Below are positions 1 through 11,642 of a stretch of 64,000 nt of DNA, piece by piece (position 1 is the first letter of the stretch; each line of letters opens with the position of its first letter). Location of the stretch: contig JAOBSW010001183.1 of assembly GCA_026214975.1 (NCBI GenBank), positions 1-64,000 of the forward strand, read 5' to 3'. The notes under the pieces were generated by a model. The model was given only the letters and a program-made list of their open reading frames with translations, made no database searches and had not been told where the DNA came from. Made by a program: the position numbers and the translations under genes. The DNA is from Gentiana macrophylla (Eukaryota > Streptophyta > Magnoliopsida > Gentianales > Gentianaceae).

Positions 1-800
1 CATCACAAACTTTTCTCATTTTGCAATCCCTTCAAAAGTTCGCATCTTTTGAAGTGTTTCACTTTTCTTGTCCATAACATTACCCAAGTGTATCTTGAAT
101 AATCTTCCACAACTACAAGAGTGTATTTCTTTCATGTTACACTTGTTGGTATTATCTGGTCCAAATAGATCCATATGCATCGCCTCCAAAACTCTTTAGT
201 TGATTGTTTAGTCTTTGACTTGAAGCTTGACTTTGTTTGTTTACCTTAAGCCGACATGTATCACATATAAGCATCATTTTTGAATGTGATCTCGTGTAAA
301 ACCAATCACCAACTTTTTTTCACCAATTGATTTATATCATCAAAGTTAATATGATTCAACTTTTTATGCCACAACCAATTTAGTTCGACTTGGTATGCAC
401 AATCAGCATGTTTCGAACTACTGTAGACCAATCCACAACATACATGTTTTGTTTTCTTCTACTGTACCCAACACAACTTGTTCACCTCTCTTTCACTAAT
501 GACAATACAGCTTGTTTTGTCAAATGTGACCATGTAACCTATGTCACAAAATTGTCCAAAGGCTCAAAGAGGTTGTAGTCTAGTCCATCCCCAAATGCAA
601 CATTTTTGATTGTTAATCCATTCCTCACCAAAGGTTCCATATCCTCTTGTATATCCCGGTGTGTTCTTGTTGCCAAATTCACTTTGACCATCCTTTGCCA
701 CATAGTTTGTCAAACAATGCTTATTCTTTGTCATATGTCTCGAACATCCACCTGCCAAAGCACTGCACACCCTACAAAACAAAATTCATGTGTTTTGTGT
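1..800 (-). pseudogene. M1 pol start: protease, GAG-pre-integrase and integrase beginning (broken)
   Basis: On the minus strand, 560-800 encodes a decayed aspartic protease segment with the copia hallmark GGCSRHMT (normally DSGCSRHMTG; the catalytic DSG is damaged) followed by a stretch ending in a GYGTFG-like motif. From about 560 down to 240 lies the GAG-pre-integrase region, which matches D2 at 49821-50189 closely in nucleotide sequence (for example the copy of the NMYVVDW motif). The last 240 bases correspond to the Cys-Cys end of the integrase zinc-binding motif and the entry to the integrase core. Several stops and frame changes interrupt it. The rest of pol lies outside the window. Confidence 0.75.
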
Positions 801-1599
801 ACCCAAAATCATTTAGGTCCATAGTGGTCAAGGTTAATCATGACCCTTGGCAAATTTCCAAGCAGGTCTTTGAAAACCATAACACTTTTTTGTTCATATA
901 TGTATCCTACATTTCCATAAGATCTAACATTTGCTGTGTAGGATTCACATATGCTTTCCGGCCTTTGGTACATAATGTTGTTTAAAGTGATTTTTATTGT
1001 TAAAAGCACTAGCATAAACATAGGTTTGTCAGTCTGCTAGAATAGCCCTGTAGTATTGAGTCCGCCGAGGTCCCCGCTGAGGTCCCCCGCCGAGGTCTTG
1101 ATAAGTCCTCATCGAGTTCTCTCACGATTCCATTGTTGAGGTTTTACCTAGAATTATGGTTATAACCATTGTTTCTAGCAAGAAGGGGTAGGAATATTCC
1201 AATATCATCACTGGTACAATCTATCATTCCCTAAGATAAGTATCCCTAGAATGATTGAAATTTTTAGGTTTAGGATTCTTATCCTTGGAATATTTCGATT
1301 TTTGCCTTTTGTGGTCCAAAGCAGACTTAGCAGCAGTGTCTCATATCAACAAAGTTTGTAAGGTCTAGCAATCATACCCTTGGATTTACCTTTTTGTTGG
1401 TAATCGCTGACCTTTAGGCTTCGATTTTACTTTTGAAGTCTTCTCAAGAGGCTTTATTGCCACAAAGAATCCTTTTGTGAGTTGGATCTGCAAGCAGCAC
1501 AAACTAGGACCAATTCTCGTAGTAGGTTCAGAACCTTGTCGGATCCACCCTTAGTAGATTATTGAGTTCCAAATCCAAGGCATGTTCTATCACCATAAG
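801..1599 (-). other. M1 gag-pol linker, no intact gene
   Basis: This is the region between the gag zinc knuckle/coiled-coil part and the protease of M1. By position it corresponds to the serine/lysine-rich linker of gag in A (24500-25290) and D2 (50400-51400). It holds no long reading frame. A short GC-rich direct repeat at 1064-1097 stands out in otherwise AT-rich sequence. Confidence 0.5.
1064..1097. repeat. Short GC-rich direct repeat, three units
   Basis: Three copies of a 9-base unit GC(C/T)GAGGTC at 1064-1072, 1076-1084 and 1089-1097, separated by runs of C. Its composition is unlike the surrounding M1 linker, and I do not see it in the other elements. Confidence 0.7.
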
Positions 1600-3090
1600 G
1601 CTTTCCAGATTTGAATGCAGTGGTGGCATTAGATTGTTCAGCAGATTCATCACCATCGAATGTATAGCAAACTTATGTTGATTCTTTTCAAAATCTTTTC
1701 CTTTCCTTTGAGAGTTCTCAATTCAGCTTTTCACCTTTCAATTTATGCTTGAAGAGCTTTTTTAGCATTCACAATCTCATAACCAGATTGTATTTTCCTC
1801 GATTGATTAAGGATGGCATCCAAAGTTTCTTCTTTATCGTAATTTTTAGGATTTGAACCACAAATAGATTCATAATCACTTTCACAGAGAGTATTTATAG
1901 ATACAAAGTTGTATACCTCCTCGCCTCATCCATATTTGACCTCAATGCATACTCGCCCATATCGCAATAAGTACAAAGATCATCGATTCATTTCTTTTCT
2001 GCTTTCATCTTCATAGTCCGATTCATCATCAACAACGATTGCTTTCTTGCCAAATCTTCTTTGTCGATTCTTGTTCTTCAAAGGTCCAAACGTCTGTGTT
2101 TCTGCGCTTGAAGCTAACGTATAATCAGTTCCTTTTTCTGCTTCAATTCAGACGCTTAGGTTTGATGTGTCCTTGTTTCTGCAATGAAAACACAAATAAT
2201 CATTTTCTTCTTGATTCTTTCTTTTTCTTTTCATATGATTTCTTTGTGCCATTCCTGGGGAACCCCTTCCTATTTTCGCATTCTCGATCTTCTTGCTCAA
2301 GAAAGCAATTTGTTTTTGCATCTCATCCAAAGCAGATCATATTGACCACTTGATGATTCTTCTTTATGTGCACCACCAATGATGTAGTCTTTGGTTCATC
2401 CTTTCACCTTAGGAACAAGTTTCATCAATTCATATGCCTTGAGATTTGAAAACAATTTGAAAGTGTCTTCTTCATGTAGATTCCTCTGGATTATTCTATG
2501 GCAAAGAACCTTTATCTCCCAAACTTCCTTTGTGTAGGGCTTCTAAGATTCTTGTATTGATCTCTTCTTTGTATAGATTACATTCAAAGTAGAGGTGAGT
2601 TCATCCTTGATAGTATTGAATCTTGACTCCATTTGCTCAATGGTTTCATTTGATTTCATCCAAATCTTGGAACTTTCTTTGGCTACACCGACTTTGTTTT
2701 TCTTTATAGCAGATTGCCTTCACAGATAAGTTGTAATTTTTCCCAAAGTTCTTTTGCGCTTTTGGCAATACTTCACTTTCATGTACAAATTTCTATCTAA
2801 GATTCTCAGATATGATACCAATAGCAATATTGTTGAGGTTTTTTTTTTCTATCTTTAGCACCCCACTCTCTTTTGGCTTTGGAATATACTCGAGTTTCAC
2901 CGCCTACGCTATGGCCTTAGTGATCTCTAGTGGTCCATCACCAAGACATCCATCATCTCATCATGTATTGCAACTAGATAAGCCTGCTGCATTTACATTT
3001 ATACTCATCAAAACGATCTAAGGAACACATCAACATAGTCCTAGCATACCGGTCGTTAACTATGATGCAAAGCTTTGAAAATCGTAAACT
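1600..3090 (-). pseudogene. M1 gag (broken)
   Basis: Minus-strand decayed copia gag. Fragments aligning with D2 gag (51597-52397) include a segment reading INTRILEAL near 2540, which is the UBN2-type gag core, and a Met-initiated segment at 2148-2330 rich in Lys/Arg. The zinc knuckle is recognisable only by its first half: CFHC is encoded by the complement of 2181-2192, but the His and final Cys of CX2CX4HX4C are lost in a frame change. Gag would package the element RNA into cytoplasmic particles; this copy cannot. The start is placed just inside the PBS by analogy with A and is approximate. Confidence 0.65.
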
Positions 3091-3153
3091 TGAAAAAGTT
3101 TTCAAAGTATTTTCACAAGCACAACAAGTAGGATTACTTGTAATAGAAGCTTT

Positions 3154-3165
3154 GCTCCGATACCA
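3154..3165 (-). other. Primer binding site, initiator-Met tRNA type (M1)
   Basis: The minus strand reads TGGTATCGGAGC two bases inside the LTR end. This is the usual plant copia primer site complementary to the 3' end of initiator methionine tRNA (consensus TGGTATCAGAGC) with one change, A to G, that is shared with A and B. Confidence 0.9.
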
Positions 3166-3167
3166 AT

Positions 3168-4464
3168 TATTGGTCCCTTGAAAAGGTTTTGCTAAGTTTA
3201 GATGGGAGGGGTGAATAAACTTAACACTTAAAACTTTGGAGTTAACAAACTCAAGAATGTCGTGAGCCTGGCCGATCGCTCAAGAGTCTCACGACAACTC
3301 GCAGAGTTTGCCGACAGCTTGATATTACTCGATTTTTTGCAATGAATATATTTAGTTTAAGCCTTATTACTTGTTGTTAAAAGAATGATACTAAGTATTA
3401 TATACTCGCAACGATTTGTGTGATTCACTTGCTAGTTTCAAGAGTTGATGTGATCAAGATACTAAATGCGTAAAGTAAGTACGCTAAATTTTTATAGTGG
3501 TTCCGTGTGGTGTAATCTTGTCACCCACTATTCTCCTCGTGATGATGGAGGAAATTCACTAGAGATCTTTGAGGTTGCGCTTACAAAGATCCCTAAGCTA
3601 TCCGTCCTTCACCAACAACTATGGCTTCACAAACTATACACTTGAAACAGTAGGATTGTTGCTCCAAAGCATTCCACTAGTCCTTGATGGGTAGGATTGC
3701 CTCTTCACCACTCCACCACAAAGAACGGTTCTTGACACTTAAGTGCTTTTTTGTCTTCAGCAGCTTGTAGAAGAAGGTTTGAATCAAGTAAATGATTCAA
3801 ATTGCCGAGCTTGATCAGATAAAATGATCGCAGCCTTGATGTCTCCAAGTGTGTATACTTGATGTAACTTGATAGTGTGTTACACTTGAAGAAATTTCTT
3901 GATCTATCGGGCTTAAAGCCTGTATGGTATGTCAACAGGTGATTTTTTGATCAAAACTTAATAGCTTAGAGTAGATTATTTGTTTTTCATCACTTGTATC
4001 TCGAATCGTGAGTCTTCTATTTATAGGTGAGAATCTCGTGACTTATGTTTGAATTTCAAACATAGCCATTTCAGCATTTGTCTTCATCTTGACATGCTTT
4101 CTGCCTCTGCTCATAGTGATCGACATCGCCGCTTTGGTCATCACTGCATTTCCTAATTTTTGATTCCATATCCTTGACTTTAAATACTATGTTTGATCCC
4201 TTAGCCTACAATAATCGAAGTTTTTACCTCATCCATCAAGGTTGTTCACCGGTTCCTAGACACTCTACCGACCTAGTTACTCCCATCGATCTTGATAGGT
4301 CTCGGCCGATAAAGTCACCGACCTAATTACAATGCTTGTTTGATCAAACCTATACAAAGATCAAACTCTAATAAATCTATACATTTGATCTAGACATCTT
4401 TTTGCCTTTGCTCTATAAATGCCTAGTCTAGCACTCATCATTAAAACATAAAATATGTCCAACA
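3168..4464 (-). repeat. 5' LTR of M1
   Basis: On the minus strand this 1297-bp LTR begins TGTTGGACATATTTTATG at 4464 and ends with a mutated copy of the expected CCAACA at 3168 (reads CCAATA), two bases before the PBS. The inner half resembles the D1 LTR at 11643 (shared motif GGGGTGAATAAACTT), so M1 and D1 are related subfamilies. The bases just outside (4465-4469, atcgc) would be the target duplication; the partner copy is outside the window. Confidence 0.85.
4018..4025 (-). promoter_or_regulatory. TATA box in the M1 LTR
   Basis: The minus strand reads CTATAAATAGAAG about 440 bp into the LTR. The same TATAAATAGAAG core is found in the LTRs of A and B, so this marks the U3/R boundary of the element promoter. 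Confidence 0.7.
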
Positions 4465-7400
4465 ATCGCTATGTGTATGGACCAAACAAGTTGTTGGGTA
4501 CCTAAACATAATTAGTTTCTTTTGTTGGATGTCTGGTACATAGACAGTGGATGTTCCTAATATATGACATGGAACAAGGGATGGCTCACTGACTTTAAAG
4601 CATTTGATGGACCCAAAGTTACTTTTGGTGGAAAAGAAAACCCTGGTAAAATTAAGGGAAGGCATAATGCTCAAAAACAACTTGAAGATTCAAAATGTGG
4701 CTTATGTTAAAGGATCAATTTCAATGCAAAGTATCACCAATTTTGTGACAAAGGCTACAATGTACACATCACATGAAGGATGCAAAGTGATTCACAACCA
4801 AACCAATACAATTGTACTTCAGGAAGAAAAGAAGTTAACATGTATGTAGTAGATTGGAAGACAGCAAGAGCAGAAACATGTTTGCTTGTCAAAAGTAAAC
4901 AATCAACCAAATTGGATTTGGCATATGAGATTGAATCATCTCAACTTCAAAACCATCAACACACGCCTAAGAACAAGTTAGTTGAAGGCTTACAGAGATC
5001 ACATTCAAAAAGGAAAGTCCCGTGATGCATGTCAAAAAGGAAGCAAATCAAAAGGTCCTTCAACTCAAAACCTTATCAATCAACAACAAGAATTTTACAT
5101 CTGTTACATATGGATATTTTGGACCAATACATCACTCAGTTGTAAGTGGAAAGACATATACTCTAGTAGTGGTGAATGACTTTTCCAAATTCACCTCGAC
5201 CATATTCATGAACAAGAAAATAGAGACACTCAAAAGGTTGCCAAATTTGCTAAGAAGAATTCAAAATGTGAAGGAACTTAAGATCAAACCAGATAGAGGC
5301 ACGGAGTTTTTAAATGAAATTATCGTGGTTACTATGAATAAAATGGAGTATTGCATCAACTATCAAGAAGACGGACTCCCCCAACCGATTGGTGTAAGCA
5401 GAAAGAAGAAACCGACACTCAAAGAAGCAATGTAACAATGATTGCGTAAGCATGCTTACCAAAGATATTTTGGGTCAAGCAAAGAAATACATCATGCTAT
5501 ACTCCAAAAATATCAATCATCAACAAACATCATGGAAAAACTCCATATGAAATATGGAATGGAAGAAAACCTAACATCTCACCTTTGCATATGTTTGGAT
5601 CTAAATGTTTTGTTTTGAACATGAATCATTATATACTTTTGATGAAAGAGTCGATGAAGCAATCTTTATAGGATACTCAGACACTAGCAAAGCCTTAAGA
5701 GTACTCAAAGAAAAGAACATTGGTGATTGAAGAATCAAGTCATGTAGTCTTTGATGAGCCAAACGTGGTGGGAAGCTTTCAAGAACTTGAAGAAGAAGCA
5801 GACAAAGACAAGTATATATGAATTCAACAGATTGGCTACCATTATGAATTCCAATTTTGGAAATCAATATGAGCCACCAAACAATACAAATGTAAGAGGC
5901 ACTAGTACAAGAAAATGAAGCCGATGCACACAAACTAAAGTTGTGGAAGCACCAAGTCAAGAGCAACTTCAACTCCGACCTCGATCGGCTAAGAGACCAT
6001 CCTCAAGATCAAGTCATTGGAGACATTCACACAAGAGTTGGAACCGTAAGACAACTAAAGAATATGCTAACATGTTTTCTATCACAAGTGGAACCAAAAA
6101 CAATAGATGATGCAATCCAAGACGCTGATTGGATTACAGCCATGTAAGAAGAACTAAATGAATTTGAAAGAAATGAGGTCTGAGAACTTGTTGACAGACC
6201 GACATAGCCAACATCATTGAAACAAAATGGGTATTCATAAACAAGATAGATGAACAAAGGATGCTTGTCGTAAAACAAAGCAAGGCTAGTTGCATAAGGA
6301 TACTCTAAACCAGAAGGCATAGATTATGATGAAACCTTTGCCCCAGTAGCAAGATTGGAAGCAATCATACTCTTTCTAGCATTTGCAGCCCCCAAAGACT
6401 TCAAAGTCTATCAAATAGATGTCAAGAGTGCATTTCGAATGGACTTTTAGAAGAAGAAGTATATGTGGAACAACCTCCTGGTTTTCAACTAAAAGGGTAA
6501 AAAGATAGTATAGAAGCTCAAAATGGCACTTTATGGACTCAAACAGGTACCCAGAGCCTGGTATGAGACATTATCACAATTTTTGATCAAAAATGGATTC
6601 AGCAAATGAACTATTGATAAGACTCTCTTCAAGCTAGAGGATGGAACAAGCACCTTGTTAGTCCAAATCTATGTTGATGACATCATCTTTGGATCAAAAG
6701 ATGAGAAGCTATGTGAGAAATTTGTAAACTAAATGAAAAGCAAATTTCAGATGAGCCTGATGGGAGAATTGAATTACTTTCTTGGACTACAAGTAAAGCA
6801 AATGAAAGATGGCATCTTTAATAATCAAGCCAATTACACAAAAGACTTGATGCACAAGTATGGTATGGACACAAGTGGCACATTAGATACACCAATGTGT
6901 GCAAGAGTTATTCTTGGAAAAGATGAAAGTGGGAAGGATGTTGATCAGAAACTTAATAGAGGAATCATTGGATCCCTACTTTATCTAACAACAAACAGAC
7001 CTAATATAGCATTTGCAGTAGGAGTATGTGCAATATTTCACGCTCAACCAAAAGCATCACATCTTCTAGCAGCCAAAAGAATAATAAAATGCTGGAAAAA
7101 CACCATCAATGTTGGTGTTTGGTATCCAAAAGATGGAGGATTCAAGTTCATATCATATTCAGACTCTGATTTTGCTGGATGCAAGATAGATAGAAAAAGT
7201 ACCTCTGCAACCTGTCAAATGTTAGGTAGCAGACTAGTATCATGGTTTAGCAAAAAGCAAAACTCTATATCCACATCAATAGTCAAGGTAATATATAGCA
7301 CAGGTAGTTTCAGGCACAAGTACTATGGATCGCATAACATCTAAGGGATTATGGAATGGTGGAGAACACAATTCCATTTTTTGTGTGACAACAAAAGTGC

Positions 7401-7610
7401 AATATCTATTATCGAAATACATTATTGCATTCAAGAACAAAGCATATTGATGTGAGACATCATTTTATCGTAGATCATGTTGAAAAAAAAAAGATATCAT
7501 TCTAAGATACATACTAATCAAGATCAATTGGTGACATTTTCACAAAACCACCTACCATGAAAGATTCAAGCAAGTTGAGAACTGAGTTGGGAATGACAGA
7601 AATTGACTAA
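4465..7610 (+). pseudogene. E1 pol: protease-integrase-RT-RNase H (broken)
   Basis: Copia-order pol. The protease signature WYIDSGCS is at 4534-4557 (Asp codon 4543-4545). GAG-pre-integrase with NMYVVDW lies near 4840. The integrase core at about 5090-5440 keeps PDRGTEFLNE. RT keeps the catalytic YVDD (6670-6681) and the LNYFLGLQVKQ segment. RNase H has SYSDSDFAGCKIDRKST near 7155 and terminates at TAA 7608-7610. The longest intact piece is 6733-7344, covering the RT end and RNase H. Frameshifts and stops occur throughout, and the fourth acidic block of RNase H is scrambled around 7290-7500. Function is inferred from family only; this copy cannot make an active polyprotein. Confidence 0.85.
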
Positions 7611-8176
7611 GTACTAAGGAGCAGCTAACTGGAGTAATCAGCTAAGTAACTTCACCAGCTGACTAAGGCAAGTAAGGCACTGGTACTCAGTGAAGTTAAC
7701 TACACTGATTGTTAGGAACAAGTGTATACAGCAGCTCAATAAAGAATTCACTTCACCGGCCCAGTGACCAACCAAATCACTCCACCGAACTATACATTGA
7801 TATAAACAGAAAACTAAAGCGTGAACTAAATCAGTTTTATACACTTGGAAAATCAAGAAGTTATGGAGGATTATACTGTGGAAGATTACACATGAAGACC
7901 TTTTTTATTCGTGGAGGCAACTATATTATTATCTCGAATTACAAACGCCTCGACATTCCCCCACTACACTCAAATACCGTTATTTACATACACAAAATCA
8001 CGCCATTACGCCACAAAATCCTTCTATATTCAACCATGTTCACACTACCAAAAATCATCCTATTTAAACAACACTTAGAGATTTTTCAAAAATCTTTACG
8101 CCTCTTGCAAAACATAAACCCTACTATCTCTCAGTAAAATCAAAGATTTCTCCTAAATCTCAATCTTACTCAAGCA
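7611..8176 (+). promoter_or_regulatory. E1 pol-to-extra-ORF spacer with degraded internal promoter
   Basis: A 566-bp noncoding spacer between the pol stop and the extra ORF, homologous to 28429-29038 in A and 39636-40243 in B. It has TGTTAGGAACA at 7710-7720 (a match to the LTR start, seen at the same place in A and nearly so in B) and a TATA-like TATTTAAAC at 8061-8069, 116 bp before the ATG at 8177. The G-box of A and B (CACGTG) is mutated here to acacatga. Confidence 0.5.
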
Positions 8177-9424
8177 ATGGCTTCATCTTCTTCAACCACC
8201 CATATTGGAAAACAATATGAGTAGTCAATTGCCACCGGATCATTCTTTCAAGAAGCACTAAGATTGGCAACTGGATGCAAAAACTTAAGATTGTCGACTT
8301 TTCTAAATCCTCCTATTAAGGACATATGTTATGAAAGCCTCATCACCTTCTGGAATTTAGCCAAGTTTGTTTTTAGGCTCCTTGCTGAAGAAGGCATCAA
8401 AATGGGTGAGGACCGGATCGCTGTAATCACAATGGTACGTATGGTTATTACAAAACCAAGGTAATTCGTAAACACCTTAAACTCCCTAATAACGGTCAAG
8501 CAAAAGTGGCTCTTGTTCCACAAAACTTGGATGAATTCTGGGTTAAAATTGCTAAGACGGCAAACCCAGGCTATAAGAAACTCAAGTATCTTAGATCCGC
8601 CTTGAAGAAACCCTTCAATGATTTCAGTGCTTTAGTTGGAAAAACAATTGAATGAAAGCTAGGGGCAAAAAATGCCATGACAGAGGTTAGAATGCGTCTG
8701 ATGGGAATCATCTACAACAGTCTGGAATTCAATTGGGCTAACAATTCTGCCTAAGAATCAAAGAGCAAATCCAAGGAGAGGCCAATGCGGCCAAAAAGGG
8801 GCTAGCAAAAGGAAAGAAGAAAAAGGGACACTTTTGGGTGAAAAAGTCTTATGGGATTCAATTACACTATCTGTTGCACTGTCTGCAAGTCCCTGTTGTA
8901 AAACTCCACAGATTACATGAATCAAAAATCATGTTTACCTATGTCAAATAGACAAAGAAAACAGAAGGAAGGAAGCAAAAGCAACCTAGCAGAATCACAA
9001 CTGGTCAAAGAAAGAAACCTAAAGTTCAAAGAAATTTGGACAAAGAGGAGTTTGGAAAGTTAATTGATGAAGAAGAAGAGGAATCAAGAATAGCAGTAAC
9101 AACAAGAGGAAGAAAGTGGAAGTGAGGATGAACAACTTCGAAATAAGGAAGTTGCAGGAGACACTGGAGATGATGAGGAAATTCCAGAAGAACAAGCATG
9201 TATGTCTCAGATCTCGATATTGATGATCGAATTGCAAGATATCTTGAATGAAAAGACGTGAATCAAGACTTCACTTTCAAGATTCTAAACATGTGGTTGC
9301 TATAGAGGCTTGGTTCTTTGACTTTCAGAGATTACAACCCTGGTTGGTGTACTTGATGAATCCTCACTATGGGATATGGTTGATGCAACAAGGCAAAAAC
9401 ACATCCAACTTCTGGAAAAGAAAC

Positions 9425-9520
9425 TGATGAATCAGCTGATGATGGTGATGATCATGATGATGATAATGGTGATAATCATGATGATGTTGATGGTGCAGAT
9501 CAAAATGATTCTGGTGATGA
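9425..9520 (+). repeat. GAT/ATG-rich microsatellite-like tract in the E1 extra ORF
   Basis: Degenerate GAT trinucleotide tract. The same tract in B (41467-41557) encodes an Asp-rich acidic segment; here a frame change makes the longest frame read Met-rich instead. Confidence 0.75.
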
Positions 9521-10399
9521 TCCAAAGGATACTACTGAAGACCAAGACAAAGAAGCTTAACAAATAGCTGATGCAATTGATGATAACATCCTATTAAGCT
9601 TTTTTCTACAAACACACGAATCAACCAAGTCAACCCCACCAGATAAGACAACACCTCAGCCAATGTCTATTGACACTCTGGCTGAACTGACTATACTATT
9701 GACATCGCTCGCCACCCATCGCAACACCAGCCAAAACAACTCCTCGCACAAAGCAAGAGGGAATAGGAGACAGTGCTGCACTAGTACTCATATCTACTCA
9801 AGTACATGAAGAAGTTGAAGGTGATGTAGATGTTACTCAACCATCATCAAAGCACCATGAATCACTTGAGGTTCCTCCCATAATGCAACATCAAGATAGA
9901 GGACAAGAAACAAAACCAAATGATATCCATCACAAGCTTACTCAATCGAACACCGGAATATCCAATGAGACCTTTGAAAGGCAAAGCAACTTTGCCGGGC
10001 CGAGGAACCGAACAAAAGCAATGTATCTCGATCTATGACTCTAGCATTTAAAGATGAAAGCCACTCCATAGAGAAAAGATTTCAGTCGTTGTCGAATGCA
10101 TTGATGCACAAAACATTGTTGTACAAAGACAAGGAGACTTGATGAAACAGTTAAACCTTAATATCACCAACAATCTTGCAGGACTCAGACAAGACATCTC
10201 TCAAGAAAATGAGTCTATGGCACTCTCTTTTGGCACCAGATTTCGAAATTTAACCCAGAAGTTGACTGATCATGACTCAATGTTCACTTCCATTGAGTCC
10301 AAACTGGATACTCTGATTGGTACAGCTGAAGCCACAAACAGTATCTTACTATAGCAAATGGATGATGCTGCCAAAAAGAGGGAAAGAAGTGTTAAGCCT

Positions 10400-10447
10400 G
10401 AAGAAGGATCAATAGTTAGACCCGAAGAAGGATCAATAGTTAGACCC
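10400..10447 (+). repeat. 24-bp tandem duplication inside the E1 extra ORF
   Basis: Two identical 24-bp units (10400-10423 and 10424-10447) beginning GAAGAAGGATCAATAGTTAG. B has a single related unit at the corresponding place, so this is a local in-frame duplication in E1. Confidence 0.85.
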
Positions 10448-11415
10448 CCAAACTTCACTGAGGAGCAGCTAAGAGCAAGGGACAGAGAACTAAGAATTTG
10501 AGATGAAGCTGAGAACAGCTAAGAAAGACAAGAGAGGAGAGGGAAAATATATCAAATGAACCCTGCAGAGGTTTTCCTCACCCCATCCAAAGAAAAGATG
10601 ATGATAGAGATAGATCAAGTAGACAACAAAGACCTGGATCAAATCAAAGAAAGAAGATCAAAGCAAGCCAACACAGATTTAACACTAGCAGAGGTAACAC
10701 CAAAGAGATGTAGCAAAGAGCACTAGATATACCGTGAGAGAAAACATTTCCTACTCACAAATATAAGGGAAGAATATGATGTCAAGTACTAGATAATGTA
10801 AGAGAGTTCTTTGAGTCCATGATGGTCAAGATTCAAATCAAACGCAAGATGAAGCATGGGCGTAATGGCTAAGCTATCGTGGATGAGAGGGTGAGAACTA
10901 ATACGGCAAAAATTACAATGATGTTAGGGATGCAGGCATCTCTTAACCAAAATACAAGATCCGACTCAACCAACAAACCAAGTATAGCCATACCCCTCTC
11001 TGCAAAAGGACAAGAAGATTTACCCAGTGAAAAACAAGAAGATTTCAATTATATGGTAAAATTCTTCAACCCTATAGGGAAAATGATCTGACAAGAACAC
11101 TGGGGTCTATTCAAGAATCTTAAGTTTGCTGACTCATACATTGCTGAAGCTAGAGATAGACTTGAAAAATACTTTGGAGAACCTAGGGCAAATGAGACTA
11201 TGCCTGATTTTCAAAGGCTCTTTGACAAGAGGGTATTCCAAGGAGTCTCTGAGTATATTGCTATGGCATACTGGAAGTGGAAGTTTCCAGAAATCAATTG
11301 GAAAGATATGGAGGAGGTCCGGACCACAATTCAAGAGGTACAAAGTGCACTGAGTAAAATATTGTTATAGTACTCAATATGTTTTGAACATACATCTTAT
11401 TTCCTTGAATGGATG

Positions 11416-11421
11416 AATAAA
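11416..11421 (+). terminator. AATAAA poly(A)-signal-like motif after the E1 extra ORF
   Basis: TGGATGAATAAA lies about 46 bp after the ORF end and 72 bp before the PPT. The same 12-base string recurs in A (AATAAA 31216) and B (43364), although the flanking bases have diverged. Confidence 0.45.
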
Positions 11422-11492
11422 ATTTTTATTCGTTGTTTATTGTGAAAATATTATACACTTATGTTCAGGCTTATGAGGCTTTTGGCATCATC

Positions 11493-11506
11493 AAATAAGG
11501 GGAAAT
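11493..11506 (+). other. Polypurine tract of E1
   Basis: AAATAAGGGGAAAT directly before the 3' LTR, in the shared context TTTTGGCATCATCAAA. It primes plus-strand DNA synthesis in this class of element. Confidence 0.85.
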
Positions 11507-11642
11507 TATTAGGAACATTTTATTATGTTTTGATGATGGTCATACTAGTTGTTATAGCAAGCATGAAATAAGTTAGAATTTCTCAGATAAGCCTTTACTT
11601 AGAGTTTGACATGTTGTATAAGTTGAGTCAAACAAGTATTGT
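11507..11642 (+). repeat. 3' LTR of E1, first 136 bp only
   Basis: Starts TATTAGGAACATTTTATT (TG mutated to TA at the terminus) and follows the A/B LTR through AGTCAAACAAGTATTGT, where the D1 LTR begins. The bases attgt (11638-11642) are the likely D1 target site. The remaining LTR is not found to the right because the other end of D1 is missing. Confidence 0.85.

Larger units (their letters stand above)
1..4464 (-). mobile_element. Ty1/copia (Sirevirus-like) element M1, 5' part
   Basis: Minus-strand copia element cut by the window start. Read from right to left it has a complete 5' LTR (4464 to 3168), an initiator-Met tRNA primer site, a decayed gag and the start of pol. Its right end lies directly against the gag/pol junction of plus-strand element E1: sequence from 4465 aligns with the same junction in elements A and B. 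M1 is therefore best read as an insertion into E1, with the E1 gag expected to the left of the window. The LTR family resembles D1 and D2 rather than A, B and E1. Many stops and frameshifts show it is long dead. Confidence 0.85.
8177..11370 (+). pseudogene. E1 extra 3' ORF (Sirevirus envelope-like/unknown), broken
   Basis: Homologous along its length to the better preserved B copy (40244-43314). It starts MASSSS like A and B. The N-terminal domain has a CYESLITFW segment and an RMRLMGI-type block; the middle is an Asp-rich tract encoded by a GAT repeat (9425-9520), then a Gln/Asn-rich helix with NITNNLAGLRQDISQENES at about 10160-10220. The C-terminal domain ends with YWKWKFPEINWKD near 11275. 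More than ten stops or frame changes break it. No hydrophobic signal peptide or membrane segment is visible, so calling it an envelope rests on position only. Compared with E1 and A, B lacks 18 residues near the N-terminus. Confidence 0.7.
4465..11642 (+). mobile_element. Ty1/copia (Sirevirus-like) element E1, 3' part
   Basis: Plus-strand copia element of the same family as A and B. Visible parts in order: protease, GAG-pre-integrase, integrase, reverse transcriptase, RNase H, an internal promoter-like region, the extra 3' ORF, a polypurine tract and the first 136 bp of the 3' LTR. The gag side is interrupted by M1 at 4464, and the 3' LTR is interrupted at 11642 by the insertion of D1. It is the most decayed of the three sister copies, with frameshifts every few hundred bases. 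Confidence 0.88.

Noticed and set aside
390..1021. Plus-strand open frames of 60-110 codons in the first kilobase
   Set aside because: They are antisense shadows of the M1 pol region, whose minus-strand protein motifs are recognisable.
9376..9567. Met-rich open frame (runs of MMVMIMM)
   Set aside because: It is the GAT repeat read out of frame; the homologous B tract encodes Asp.
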